NCBI GenBank assembly: GCA_036365145.1
Contig: JAEOAD010000055.1
Coordinates: 2,232,001 to 2,296,000 of the forward strand
Origin: Orientallactaga sibirica
Taxonomy: Eukaryota; Chordata; Mammalia; Rodentia; Dipodidae
DNA: 64,000 bases
Direction of reading: 5' to 3'
A program made the translations under genes and the position numbers. Below the pieces are notes generated by a model. The model searched no databases. It was not told the origin of the DNA and worked only from the letters and a program-made list of their open reading frames with translations. Below are positions 1-11,200 of this stretch, in pieces. How positions within the stretch are numbered: position 1 is the first letter of the stretch; each line of letters begins with the position of its first letter.

Positions 1-45
1 CTTTACAGGCAAGTGCCATAACCACTAAGCCATCTCTTTAGCCCT
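1..45 (-). mobile_element. tRNA-derived SINE, 5' head only
   Basis: Reverse complement of the SINE head (GCTAAGAGATGGCTTAG-like region), cut by the window edge. Confidence 0.8.
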
Positions 46-899
46 TGTCTTTTTGTTTTTTATTTACTAGTGTTTAAGTCATTTTTTTACTTGAATCAGA
101 AGGTGTCATTTAGTAAGAAGTTTATTGGTTCTCAGTTTATAAAATCCAGACTTTTTTCTATGTGAGATGTTTTCATTTTAACTGGTGTGTCTGTCGTTTA
201 TGCCGAGGGAAAAGAACAGAGAAAAGTAATACAGTGCAGGAGGAGACAAAAGAAATGCACTAAGACTAGAACATTCTCTGAGAACAATGATCTGCTTCAT
301 AAGAAACAAAAATCTTTCCTTGAAATTTATACAGTAAGACTGTACATAATTATATGGAAATATCTATTTTTTCCCAAAACTTTTTTTTTTTTTTTTTTTT
401 TTAGGAAAGAAAGGAGATTAATTTGGTGTACTGCAAAGAGAGCGTGTAAATCACTTTTACCTCATCACTGGTTTACTGCCTTCAGAAGTTTTTTTCTAGA
501 TTTTCTCACTACCTATTTACCATCCTGCTATTTCTGTCTTTTCCAGCCAACACTCAGGATCTTACTGGTAGCAGGGGAAATCCGCCAGGCAGTAAATACA
601 ATGCCTAATCATTGCTCCTAGCCTTGCATGTCCGGGCGAGCTCATCACTGCCAGGAACATCCCTGAAACATTTTTCATTCATTAATATTTTTAAGTTTTT
701 CGTACCGTGTACATTTCTTAAAATACATGATACTAGCAGGAACTGAAAATGAATGCCAGGTAACAGAAGTATGTGGCAGACAAAAACCACCCATGGTGTC
801 TCATAGTGTGCACTTTGATTTAGCCAGTGTTTATTGTAGTAAATTGTTCTTAAGACTTATTCATCATTATAATGTTCTGGTGTTAATTATAAAAGTTAA

Positions 900-1058
900 C
901 TTAGCAGAGTGTGGTGGCGCACGCCTTTAATCCCAATACTTGGAAGGCTGAGGTAGGAGGATTGCTGTGAGTTCGAGGCCAACCTGAGACTCCATAGTGA
1001 ACTACAGGTCAATCTGGGTTAGAGTGAGACCCTACTTTGAAAAACCAAAAAAAAAAAA
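900..1058 (+). mobile_element. B1-type SINE
   Basis: GTGGTGGCGCACGCCTTTAA to GAGTGAGACCCTACTTTG and an A tail. Confidence 0.9.
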
Positions 1059-1198
1059 GTTAGTTTTAAAAATTTATTTGCAACAGCCCTTTTTCCTTTT
1101 GGCACTATGGCTTGTGGCCTGCCTAGCTGAATACATAACATCGGCTTATTCCAGGTGGTCCACGTGCATTAAGAGTCCATCTTGTTTTTGTTTTTGTC

Positions 1199-1326
1199 TT
1201 TTTTGAGGTAGCCAAGGCTGACCTGGAATTCACTATGTAGTCTCAGGGTGGCCTTGAACTCACATCAATCCTCCTACCTCTGCCTCCCCAGTGCTGGGAT
1301 TAAAGGCGTGTGCCACCATGCCCGGC
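1199..1326 (-). mobile_element. B1-type SINE
   Basis: Reverse-oriented B1 body ending GCCACCATGCCCGGCT. Confidence 0.9.
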
Positions 1327-1451
1327 TAAGAGTCCATCTTAAGTGAAGTATTCAATGTGAATAGGAGTTTGTATTTTGGAGGTGCTTGATCTAGCTACAA
1401 AGAAAAATTAGGAGTTACTTTATTTTTTAATTTTTAAAAATATTTTATTTA

Positions 1452-1658
1452 GGGGCTGGGGAAATGGCTTAGCAGTTAAGGCATTCGCCTATAAAGCCAA
1501 AGGACCCTGGTTCAATTCCCCTGGACCCACATAAGCCAGATGCACAAGGGGGTACATGTGTCTGGAGCTCATTTGCAATGGCTGGAGGCCCTGGCGTGCC
1601 CATTCTCTCTTTCTCTCTGCCTCTTCCCCCCTCTCAAATGAATAAATAAAATATTTTT
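1452..1658 (+). mobile_element. tRNA-derived SINE (in duplication unit 1)
   Basis: Full copy with GGGGCTGGGGAAATGGCTTA head and AATAAATAAAAT tail. The part after 1660 is a reversed tail fragment of a second copy. The same pair recurs at 2609-2813. Confidence 0.9.
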
Positions 1659-2362
1659 AAAAATAATTTATTTATTCATTTGAGAGAGAAAGAAGCAGAG
1701 GGGGAGGGAAAGAGAGAATGAGAACTAGTAAAGTTAGAGATTAAATAGGGGGTGGTAGAGCAAAATTCATTAAAACCCAGAGGATCATTAGGGAATACTT
1801 GAAAAACATATTCCAGAAGAGAGGAGAGGAGAGGAGAGGAGAAGAGAGAAACAAATTATTGAAGCTAATAGAGAAACTTAGCAAATTTGCAGGGTACAAG
1901 CTCAGCACATGAAACTCAGTTGCTTTTCTGTACACTAACAGTGAACAATCTAAAAGGGCAATGAAGAAAATAAAACAATCTCATTTACAATAGGATTAGA
2001 AAAAATATATACTTTTGATAAATTTAATCACAGAAGTATAAGACTTAAAACACTAAAAACTCCAAAGTGTTAAAAGAACTTCAAAAGACCTAAATAAGGG
2101 AAAACACATCTTGGTAAGTTTCTATTAAGATATCAGTACACTCCAAATTGTTTTAAAAGGTTCAGTGTGATGCATATTGAAATTCCAATAGCTTTGATTT
2201 ATTTTTATTTTTTTCTTTACAGAAATGGACAAACTGATACTAATTCCACTGATGTAGAATTTCAGATGGTCCCAAATAACCAAAGCTATCCTAAGAAAGG
2301 ACAAAGGTTTTTTCTTTGTTTCAAAATTTAACTTAAAGTGTCAGCAAGCAAAACAATATAAG

Positions 2363-2531
2363 TGGGCTGGAGAGATGGCTTAGCAGTTAAGGTATTTGCC
2401 TGTGAAGCCTAACGACCCAGGTCCAATTCCCCATGTAAGCCTGATGCACATGGTGGTGTATGCATCTGAGTTTGTTTGCAATGGCTAGAGTCCATGGTGT
2501 GCCCATTTCTTCTCTCTTGCCCCCTCCTTTC
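2363..2531 (+). mobile_element. tRNA-derived SINE, truncated at duplication junction
   Basis: Head GGGCTGGAGAGATGGCTTAG; it stops at CCCCCTCCTTTC, where the second duplicated unit begins. Its intact counterpart is 3519-3717. Confidence 0.9.
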
Positions 2532-2608
2532 TTTTGGAGGTGCTTGATCTAGCTACAAAGAAAAATTAGGAGTTACTTTATTTTTAATTTTTAAAAATAT
2601 TTTATTTA

Positions 2609-2813
2609 GGGGCTGGGGAAATGGCTTAGCAGTTAAGGCATTCGCCTATAAAGCCAAAGGACCCTGGTTCAATTCCCCTGGACCCACATAAGCCAGATGC
2701 ACAAGGGGGTACATGTGTCTGGAGCTCATTTGCAATGGCTGGAGGCCCTGGCGTGCCCATTCTCTCTTTCTCTCTGCCTCTTCCCCCCTCTCAAATGAAT
2801 AAATAAAATATTT
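2609..2813 (+). mobile_element. tRNA-derived SINE (in duplication unit 2)
   Basis: Near-identical copy of the SINE at 1452-1658. Confidence 0.9.
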
Positions 2814-3518
2814 TAAAAAATAATTTATTTATTTATTTGAGAGAGAAAGAAGCAGAGGGGGAGGGAAAGAGAGAATGAGAACTAGTAAAGTTAGAGATTA
2901 AATAGGGGGTGGTAGAGCAAAATTCATTAAAACCCAGAGGATCATTAGGGAATACTTGAAAAACATATTCCAGAAGAGAGGAGAGGAGAGGAGAGGAGAA
3001 GAGAGAAACAAATTATTGAAGCTAATAGAGAAACTTAGCAAATTTGCAGGGTACAAGCTCAGCACATGAAACTCAGTTGCTTTTCTGTACACTAACAGTG
3101 AACAATCTAAAAGGGCAATGAAGAAAATAAAACAATCTCATTTACAATAGGATTAGAAAAATATATACTTTTGATAAATTTAATCACAGAAGTATAAGAC
3201 TTAAAACACTAAAAACTCCAAAGTGTTAAAAGAACTTCAAAAGACCTAAATAAGGGAAAACACATCTTGGTAAGTTTCTATTAAGATATCAGTACACTCC
3301 AAATTGTTTTAAAAGGTTCAGTGTGATGCATATTGAAATTCCAATAGCTTTGATTTATTTTTATTTTTTTCTTTACAGAAATGGACAAACTGATACTAAT
3401 TCCACTGATGTAGAATTTCAGATGGTCCCAAATAACCAAAGCTATCCTAAGAAAGGACAAAGGTTTTTTCTTTGTTTCAAAATTTAACTTAAAGTGTCAG
3501 CAAGCAAAACAATATAAG

Positions 3519-3717
3519 TGGGCTGGAGAGATGGCTTAGCAGTTAAGGTATTTGCCTGTGAAGCCTAACAACCCAGGTCCAATTCCCCATGTAAGCCTGA
3601 TGCACATGGTGGTGTATGCATCTGGAGTTTGTTTGCAATGGCTAGAGTCCATGGTGTGCCCATTTCTTCTCTCTTGCCCCCTCCTTTCTCTTTCTCAAAT
3701 AAATAAAAATAAAATGT
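3519..3717 (+). mobile_element. tRNA-derived SINE
   Basis: Complete counterpart of 2363-2531, with AAATAAATAAAAATAAAA tail. Confidence 0.9.
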
Positions 3718-4242
3718 TTTTTTTAAACAACAACAAAAAAATAAAAGTATAGTCCTGGTAAATAAACAGAGCAATGGATTTAGAATTCAGAGTCCAGAAA
3801 TAAATCCATACTTTTATGGTCAGTTGATTCTCAACAAGGATGTCAAGACCTTGAGGAGGAGAAATACTCTCTTCACATATGGTGCTGGGACAGCTAGATC
3901 AGCATGCGAAAGAATAAAGTTGGAGCACAGCCTCTCATCAGATATAAAATAAACTCAAGATAGTTCAAAAACGCAGCTATGAGAACTAAAACAATAAAAC
4001 TCAGAAGCAAAGACTTGGATTGGTCAGTTATAACTACTCTCTTATAATGCTTGTACTGAGATGTGGTAGGTTTCAGTGGCGAAATACTCCTCTAGATTAA
4101 GATTAACCTCATCAACCTGACTGTAGTGCTTTGCATAGACTTTTGGGACTCAGTAAAATATGTTGGCCACATGAAAGGAAGAGACACCAAAAATTCAACC
4201 ATGGTTGAATTTACCAGAAAGATTTTAGATTGTCAGAACCTA

Positions 4243-4386
4243 GTACTTTTTTTTTTTTTTTGGTTTTTCGAGGTAGGGGTTCACTCTAGTCCAGGCTGAC
4301 CTGGAATTCACTATGTAGTCTCGGCAATCCTCCCACCTCTGCCTCCCAAGTGCTGAGATTAAAGGCGTGCGCCACCACGCCCGGCC
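4243..4386 (-). mobile_element. B1-type SINE
   Basis: T-run, then TTCGAGGTAGGGGTTCACTC and so on to GCCACCACGCCCGGC. Confidence 0.9.
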
Positions 4387-4989
4387 TCAGAACCTAATAC
4401 TTTTGAGTGGTGTACATGATCGACAGTCTGTGTGGCTTCTAGGAATGCAAATGAATTTTCTCAGTACCGATCCAGCTTACTTTTAAGCAACTATCTTGAT
4501 AGAGTGATATTGAAACTTTCTGCCTACTCCCAAATGCATATTCCCCTAGGTGGTGGGAGAATGTCACTTCACTTGGATTGAGTGAAGTGCTGAATTTTCT
4601 TCCTAAGGTGTAAGCATGTGGCACATGGTCACTGCTTTCTCTTACTAACACCATGTGGCCATGAGACATAGGATGGCAGGAACAGCACAGATGCTGGAAT
4701 AGAAGCCTTTCTGGGTGGGTAGACGGGCTTTCACTTGGGATACAGAATGACCAAGTTTTCTCTGAGCTAATCCTGACATAAAATCTTTTGCTACAAAAGA
4801 GTACATACATGATGCTTTCCATTCCAGAGCTAGAGTCATTTGAGGAAACATTTTCTATTGGAATTATCTACATATGCCATGTCTCCACCTTGACTTACAG
4901 GAGATACTTAACTTATCCAGCAAGATGTGCATGCTACAGGAAACCTTGTTCTCCCTCCATCTCAAGTTGTTACTTCTCCTCCCTTTTTT

Positions 4990-5171
4990 AATTTGAGAGA
5001 GGAGGAGAGGCAGAGAGGGAGAAAATGGGTGCACCAGGACCTCTAGCCACTGCAAAGTCCAGGCACTTGTGCCCCCTTATGCATCTGGTATACGTGGGTA
5101 CTTAGGAATTGAACCTGAGTCCTTAGGCTTTGCAAGCAAGTGCCTTCACCACTAAGCCATCTTGCCAGCCC
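4990..5171 (-). mobile_element. tRNA-derived SINE
   Basis: Reverse copy ending ACTAAGCCATCTTGCCAGCC. Confidence 0.85.
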
Positions 5172-5964
5172 ACTTCTCCTCTTTTGTATGCCATTTCTGC
5201 CTCTTATGCATACATTTTTTGTTGTGTCCTTACACTGTACTGTACTATTTGTGTGGCCCACTAGGACCCTGATTCACTCAGGACCTAGACTGTGTCTCAT
5301 TCTTTTCTGTATTCTCAGTGCTTGGATAGTGTCCATCAGTGTCTGGCATTTTGTAAGTATATGAGAAATACTTGATAAGACACACATTATGCAGAAATGC
5401 CATAGTATAGTGAACTTCAATATCTAATATTGTGCTGTGGAGTTTGGTTTTCAGTCATAACGTAGATAAAGATCATTAGGATTAGGTCTTTGGAAACTCA
5501 ATGTAATGGATAATGGGAGAAAGTAGGTTTAATGTTGGCTCCCTGTAGAAAACACAGTGCACTGCTGTACATCTGTATGAGTGCTTCAGTTTTGTTTCAT
5601 GGCTGATGTTTTTGAGGATGGCTTTGGATCTAATAAAAAGAAAATGTTGCATGTAAAGAGATTTAATGCTGTGCCCACCCTTTGAGGAAGGTGAAGTATC
5701 CTTACATCTCTCTAAGCATGGACAAAACAGCCATGATTATGGAAACAAAAGCTTGAACTAAGTGTCCCCAAGCATTCTCTTCTAGAAAGGTTTAGTCTCA
5801 GACTGCATTTTGTTCATAAATGAACTCATTTTCTATTGTAGCTGGCTGATGGAATTGTCTTTGTTGGCAAGTGGCTCAGAATGCATAAAAGAGATTGTCT
5901 TCTTTTTCCTAAACTAGTACATGGACTAATTTTGACTATTTGCCTTTTATTTATTCTTCTTTAG

Positions 5965-6052
5965 GAAGCTAAACACTAAGGTGCAGAGGAGTCAGAGCTG
6001 CAGTGACACAACAAAGAGGAGACTCAGAGCAGCAGCACCCAGCAAAGCTAAG
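5965..6052 (+). CDS. RNF169: RNF169 penultimate coding exon
   Basis: An 88-bp exon lies between acceptor TTCTTTAG and donor AAG|GTACAC. One leading base completes a split codon, then 29 codons begin KLNTKVQRSQSCSD and end APSKAK, leaving phase 0 for the next exon (VTTITP). The match to this segment of the mammalian protein is from memory of the family. Confidence 0.92.
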
Positions 6053-7663
6053 GTACACCTCAGCCCAGGCTGCTGGGCTCCCAGGTCCCACCCATAGCTT
6101 CCTCTGCACAAGGCATTATTGAATTAGTTGTGTTAGAGAATTCTACATACACATGTGAAGGAAGGAGGTTTAGATTACTAGCCAGATGGGTGGCATTAAA
6201 CCATTAGAAAAAACGTTTTTAAAGTTCTACATTGCTTCTCTCCTCCCTTCAGAGTTTTAACATTGTTAACTGTTTCAAGTGTGTAGGAATTTCTGCTAAA
6301 TGGTTTGTGTTTTTTAGGTTAGAGATTTTTCTTGTTTATTAGGCTCATATTACCTTTCCCTTTTCCCTTCCCTTCCCTTCCCTTTTCCCTTCCCTTCCCT
6401 TCCCTTCCCTTCCCTTCTACTATCTAAAGGAATTACAATAGAAAAGATATATGTATGTAGGTATATAATGTTTTTAATTTTTTTCAGGTCACAACTATAA
6501 CTCCAGCCTCCAATCCCATTATTGGTGTCCTCTTGTCCACTCAGAACAACCGCTGCCTGTCGGCCCCTGACTTAACCATAGAAAAGCGCCTGCCCTTCAG
6601 CTCCCTCTCATCCTTAGCTTCTTTGCATAAGCCAGAGCGCTCTATCAGTCCTGAGAGCAATGACAGCATCTCTGAAGAACTAAACCATTTTAAGCCTATC
6701 GTCTGCTCACCGTGCACTCCTCCCAAGAGACTCCCTGACGGCCGGGTGCTAAGTCCCCTCATCATCAAGTCAACACCTCGCAACCTGAACAGAAGCCTGC
6801 AGAAGCAGACCTCTTACGAGGCCAGTCCACGGATCCTCAAGAAGTGGGAGCAGATCTTTCAGGAGAGGCAAATCAAAAAAACCCTTTCAAAAGCTACTCT
6901 CACTTCCCTGGTCCCTGATATGGGGGAAGACTTATTACCGAGTTCTGAGGTTATCCATTCTAGCAAGGAGAAGCCACTTCTGGCTTTAAATACAAGACTG
7001 TCCAGTGGGCAGGTGCCCTCAGAGTATGCTGGACCCACCCCCACTGACTTTGAGTATTTTCCTTCTCTTAACCAAACAAAAGCAGAACAGGACAGTGATA
7101 GAAAAAGGATTCCTGAGGGTCTGCTAGATACCCGCCACTCCTCAGAACTGAAAGGAGTCATCAGTGGGACTTCTTTGAAAGGGGTGCAGTTTGAGGGGTC
7201 AGATACCACCCTAGACAAAACCTGTATAAGTACAGCCATGAAAATCTCAACAGCTAATTCAGTGCTACCCAAAAACAATGTTTTGGGTGGGGTTCTCAAA
7301 ACTAAGAAACAGCTGAAAACATTGAATAATTTTGATCTGGCTAATGGTATTCTGGTAGAAAGCCTAGGGGAGGAGCCAGTTTCTTCATTACGCCGGGGCC
7401 GCAAAAGGCGCTGCAAGACCAAGCACTTGGAACAAAATGGCTCTTTTAAGAAACTGCGACAAAACAGCAGTGAGATGGGTCTGGCCTCAAAAGATCCAGT
7501 GCTACGAGAAATGGAGCAGAAATTACAGCAAGAGGAAGAGGACCGACGGCTGGCTCTGCAGTTGCAGCGCATGTTTGATAACGAGAGGAGGACTGGGAGT
7601 CGGCGGAAAGGAAGCGTGGATCAGTATCTCTTGCGGTCCAGCAGTATGGCTGGGGCCAAGTAG
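5965..7663 (+). CDS. RNF169: RNF169, last two coding exons (3' partial gene)
   Basis: This is the C-terminal part of RNF169, a nuclear protein related to RNF168. It binds ubiquitylated H2A at DNA double-strand breaks and limits 53BP1/RAP80 recruitment there (family knowledge). Coding segments are 5965-6052 and 6488-7663, giving 420 residues of a protein of about 700. The N-terminal RING and earlier exons lie upstream of the window. Visible features are a basic nuclear-localisation-like cluster (RRGRKRRCK, about 7394-7420), a MIU-type ubiquitin-binding helix (core EEEDRRLALQLQRMF, about 7530-7575) and the LRM2 targeting motif (RRKGSVDQYLLRS, about 7600-7638), ending MAGAK-stop. The MIU plus LRM2 pair is the module that reads H2A K13/K15 ubiquitin. 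The frame is intact. The middle of the last exon looks more divergent from the human protein as I remember it than the two ends do. It is convergent with XRRA1 downstream. Confidence 0.96.
6350..6417 (+). repeat. CCCTT microsatellite
   Basis: A pure pyrimidine run of CCCTT and CCCTTTT units about 70 bp upstream of the RNF169 terminal-exon acceptor. Confidence 0.95.
6488..7663 (+). CDS. RNF169: RNF169 terminal coding exon
   Basis: The acceptor is TTTTTCAG|GTC at 6487/6488. The exon reads VTTITPASNPIIGVLLSTQ and stays open for 391 residues to the TAG at 7661-7663. There is no internal start requirement because it is an internal-to-terminal exon. The conserved 5' half is Ser/Pro-rich (CSPCTPPKRLPDGRVLSPL, then KKWEQIFQERQIKK). 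The 3' end carries the MIU and LRM2 motifs. A CCCTT-rich tract sits at 6350-6417, ahead of the acceptor. Confidence 0.96.
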   Translation, partial: VTTITPASNPIIGVLLSTQNNRCLSAPDLTIEKRLPFSSLSSLASLHKPERSISPESNDSISEELNHFKPIVCSPCTPPKRLPDGRVLSPLIIKSTPRNLNRSLQKQTSYEASPRILKKWEQIFQERQIKKTLSKATLTSLVPDMGEDLLPSSEVIHSSKEKPLLALNTRLSSGQVPSEYAGPTPTDFEYFPSLNQTKAEQDSDRKRIPEGLLDTRHSSELKGVISGTSLKGVQFEGSDTTLDKTCISTAMKISTANSVLPKNNVLGGVLKTKKQLKTLNNFDLANGILVESLGEEPVSSLRRGRKRRCKTKHLEQNGSFKKLRQNSSEMGLASKDPVLREMEQKLQQEEEDRRLALQLQRMFDNERRTGSRRKGSVDQYLLRSSSMAGAK

Positions 7664-8186
7664 CACTTAATGGACAGTGTTAGCTATTTTTATGAAGTCT
7701 TTGGCTTTGATCATTTATCCAAAGGAGCTGAATGGTTTTCACTTGGGGTTTCTTTTAATGGCAAAACACTGTCTTAAGTTAGTTCTGAGAAGTTTCAGGG
7801 CCTTGGTAATGGACATGCAAGGGTACTACATCTCTGATTCTCTCTGACCCAGGCCAGAAGCACTGCAGGCCCCCCTGAGCAAACCCCAAGGGCTTCCCAC
7901 TTAGAATGAGATGTGGAATGGCCTCATTCAAGAGCATAATGGCCAAAATTAGGAATGGTAGGAAAGAGAGGATAGCTTCTCACACTGATAAGACCTCCTG
8001 ACTTCTTTCAGTAGGGCAGTATTTTAAATCAGCCTTGCAGATAAAGATCAGTCCCTCCTTTCCCGGTAGTGGAGCTGTGTAGGACTCTGGAACATCTAAG
8101 ATAATAAATAACTATGTTCTTCTTTCTCCACCTTGCCACAAGTAACTATGTGTCCAAATCCCTTGCACACTTAAATGCCTCTACAA

Positions 8187-8406
8187 AGGTTGGTTTGCAT
8201 GTCGCTCAGTTGGTAGAGTGCTTGCCTAGTGTGCACAAGGCCCTGGGTTCCACCCCCAGGATTGCATAAACTGGGTGTGGTGGTGCACACTTGTAATCTA
8301 GTACTTAGGAGGTAGAGGCAAGAGGATCAGAGGTTTAAGGTCATCCTTGGCTACATAGTGAGTTCAAGGTGAGCCTAGTCTAGAGACTTTGTCTCAAATC
8401 AAAAAG
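8187..8406 (+). mobile_element. ID-B1 composite SINE (B4/RSINE-like)
   Basis: An ID-type head (GCTCAGTTGGTAGAGTGCTT) is joined to a B1-like right half (GTGTGGTGGTGCACACTTGT). Confidence 0.75.
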
Positions 8407-9324
8407 TTAATTTACATTCTGTTTAAAATGTGACATTTAATTAGTGCTGTGTGGTTGACAGAGCACATTAGTCAAGACATTGGTTAATTTGGTCTTCATG
8501 AAAGACCTAACTTGTAAGTGGTATTAGCCCATGTTTAGATAATGGAACTGCAGTGCAGATGTTCAGTTTCTCTCAAGTGCTAAGTGGCATTGCCCAGACT
8601 CCAGACTGATCACTGGGTCTTTTAGCAACAAATCCCATGGATTTCCTACATTCACAGGTTGACCAAATAAACTGCAACCAAAGGGCATGCCAGGGCTACC
8701 TAGGGAAAACTGGTGAGGCATTGAACCCTGATAGTGCAAACCCCACCCACAAGTAATTAATGTGGATAGGATGTATAAACCTATACTGTGCAGTAGTTTT
8801 CCCATACCCCATCTATATTTTCTGTTTTCCTAGGGGTTCCAGCCTGTGAGACAAAGTACAATGGGGTGTCATTCTTACTTTCCATAAGGCAGTGGTTATC
8901 TGCAATGTTGATCTAAAATCCTAAAACACTTGCCCCAAAGTCAGGTGAAGAATGATGCTGAAACTCCATACTATGGAAATGAGGTAGCTGGATGCAGCTG
9001 GTAAAGTCAGTCCCATGGACCTTGGGGTTTATTTTTCTTAGCAGCTGACACCATGTGTCTTTTGCATCCCTGGTGGTGCTTGGTGCTTCTGCCCTTCTGG
9101 GCTCATGGAGAATAGGGATCATGATATGATTTTAGGGAATCTCAGATGGTTTGGCATTCTGTGTGTATGAATGAGCTGTTACTATAGTCACACGACTGTC
9201 ATTTTAACAAACCTTCCAGAGCTTATATATCTCAGTGTACACTGTCACCCTTGAGTAGCTCCAGCAGGATACTGCATAGTTTTTTCCAATGAAGTTGCCT
9301 TTGGTCAAAATGTTTCTGAAAGTA

Positions 9325-9475
9325 GAGCCTGGGGTGTGGTGAGCCAAGCCTGTAATGATAGCACTCAGGAGGCTGAGGTGGGAAAATCAGGGTGACTTTT
9401 GGCCAGCGTAGGCTGCAGAGCAAGTTCCAGGTTAGCTTGGGTAGACTGAGACACTGCCTCAGGGGGAAAAAAGGT
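9325..9475 (+). mobile_element. Diverged B1-type SINE
   Basis: GTAATGATAGCACTCAGGAG to TAGACTGAGACACTGCCTC. Confidence 0.7.
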
Positions 9476-10978
9476 TTTGAAACTGTCTTCAAAGACTAGA
9501 ACACCTAGAAATTCAGGCTCCTAGAATGATCATGGGAGGACCTACCACACTGTTTGCTCAGGGCCTATTCAATCTTTTGGAGTTACAGGTGGTAGAATTT
9601 TAAATTTGGAATTCCACAAACTACTTGAAACCTCTGGTAAGGAGGGTGGGTTGTCAAGAGGGTGTGGAGTCATGGGAAGGCTCCCACTAAGGCAGTCAGG
9701 GATGGTTTTTCTGCAGCTTATCGTTAGTAGTTCCCACCGAGGAGTCCCTACATGCGTTGTGCTCATCACCAAGATATGTAGTGTCTTTGGAACAGCTCTG
9801 GTGGGGAATGGCACTCACTGAGTGCAGGTGGGAGGAGATCTGTGCGAGTCCACATGTGCAGGTGTATGTTTTAAAAACATGGTCTCAGTCTATGAGACTG
9901 AGATCTTACCAGCCTCACCACTCTCGTTCTAGGTCCTCCAGAACTTACAGCCTCTAAGGACTGCTGGAAGGCACATTAGTTAGCGCTCCAAATAGAAGAG
10001 CTGGCACTGGTCTTCAGAGGCCAGAAATACCCATAGAGAAACTTAGTGTTCATCATTTCATGTATTTCCTTTTTGATCTTAGCAAATATTATTGGAAGAC
10101 TAGTCTTACTAGTAGTAGCAAAGACACTTATTTTTCCACTTGCCATTTGTTTGTTTATCTCCAGTAATTTGAAAAACACTTTCAGTTGGAATTAATATTT
10201 TGTTTTTGGTAAAAAGAAAAAATATTTTAATAGATGAAATATATATATATATTTTTTAAATATCCCCCAGGTAAATACTTTTCATTTAAGCAGTGTGTAT
10301 AGCAGTAGCAACAGGCTTGGGCTTCAGGTGCAGAGTAACAAGCTATTTCTTGTTAAATGAGTATTCCAAACACTAGATCCATTTTAAGGACTGTCCCCTG
10401 TGCACCTTTTGTGACACCCAGAATGGTAGGGACAGTGTTGTTTTCCACACTTCCTGCTGAGCAGGCAAAGCAATTTAGGTTGAGGAAGAAGAGACTTAAT
10501 CTTTTATCTGCTTGGCTTTGGAGGAGGAAAAAAACCATACAGTATTACCTGTTTGCTAAGCTGCTTCCTACATGTAATAGCCCAAACCTGAATGCTTTCT
10601 TTCTGAAAACCTTTCCATCTCATGTTGCTTGACTGAAGTTAGTCACAGCTAGGGTCATTGACATGGATTCCCTAAAGATTAAGACAAGGAAAACGGGATG
10701 GTTGGGAAGGTTGTGAGCTAGCATGAAAGACACAATATTTCACAAAATAAAATGTTTCTCACAAATCACTGAAGTCCTGTTCACCGTGCAAAATTCCTAT
10801 AGCTTGCTGTGTTCTTGTGTATGTGCATTCTAGTTATTTTCTTAATAAAGAAGACATTGTAAGAGGTGGGGAAGTGAAAATCACTCAGGAAACCTAAGAG
10901 ATGCACTCTCTGAGAAGGGGCTCTCGGCCCTTTTACACAGAGAAAAGAAGACACTGAGGAAACAGGTTCCTGGCCAGT

Positions 10979-11139
10979 TGATTATATCTATTGCAAGTTA
11001 TCTGGGCCTGTTGGGTTGGTATCAAATCAAGGGATTATATCTATTGCAAGTTATCTGGGCCTATTGGGTTGGTATCAAATCAAGGGATTATATCTATTGC
11101 AAGTTATCTGGGCCTATTGGGTTGGTATCAAATCAAGGG
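10979..11139 (+). repeat. 53-bp sequence repeated three times
   Basis: Unit starts ATTATATCTATTGCAAGTTA at 10981, 11034 and 11087, with a truncated fourth start at 11140. Copies differ by about one base (CCTGTTGG versus CCTATTGG). Confidence 0.95.
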
Positions 11140-11200
11140 ATTATTCACCCAGCCCTTGGGCCCTGTCCTTTAATTGCCCCTTTTTAAAAAGGTTAAGCAG

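Larger units (their letters stand above)
1375..3688 (+). repeat. 1,157-bp tandem duplication, two near-identical units
   Basis: Unit 1 is about 1375-2531 and unit 2 about 2532-3688. Both start TTTTGGAGGTGCTTGATC and contain the same SINEs and the same L1 piece, offset by exactly 1,157 bp. I noticed only a handful of differences (for example AACGACCC versus AACAACCC, and CATCTGAG versus CATCTGGAG). The junction falls inside the 3' CT-rich part of a SINE. Confidence 0.93.
1745..4065 (+). mobile_element. Old L1 ORF2 fragment, interrupted and partly duplicated
   Basis: The sequence resembles the 3' portion of mammalian L1 ORF2 (stretches such as TTGCAGGGTACAAGCTCA, AACAATCTCATTTACAATAG and ATGGTGCTGGGACAGCTAGA in the expected order). 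It is split by SINEs at 2363-2531, 2609-2813 and 3519-3717 and spans the tandem duplication. Frames are broken, so it cannot encode a reverse transcriptase. Confidence 0.75.
1..5964 (+). other. RNF169: RNF169 intron (left part)
   Basis: No exon of RNF169 could be recognised here. The stretch holds SINEs, a broken L1 and a large tandem duplication. 4400-4985 and 5175-5960 contain no repeat or gene that I recognise. Confidence 0.6.

Noticed and set aside
1741..3092. Two identical 64-residue - strand open frames
   Set aside because: They are antisense to an L1 fragment and identical because of the tandem duplication, not because of selection.
6859..7572. 237-residue - strand open frame opposite RNF169
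   Set aside because: It is an antisense shadow of a conserved coding exon, with Cys/Arg/Ser-rich composition and no family resemblance.
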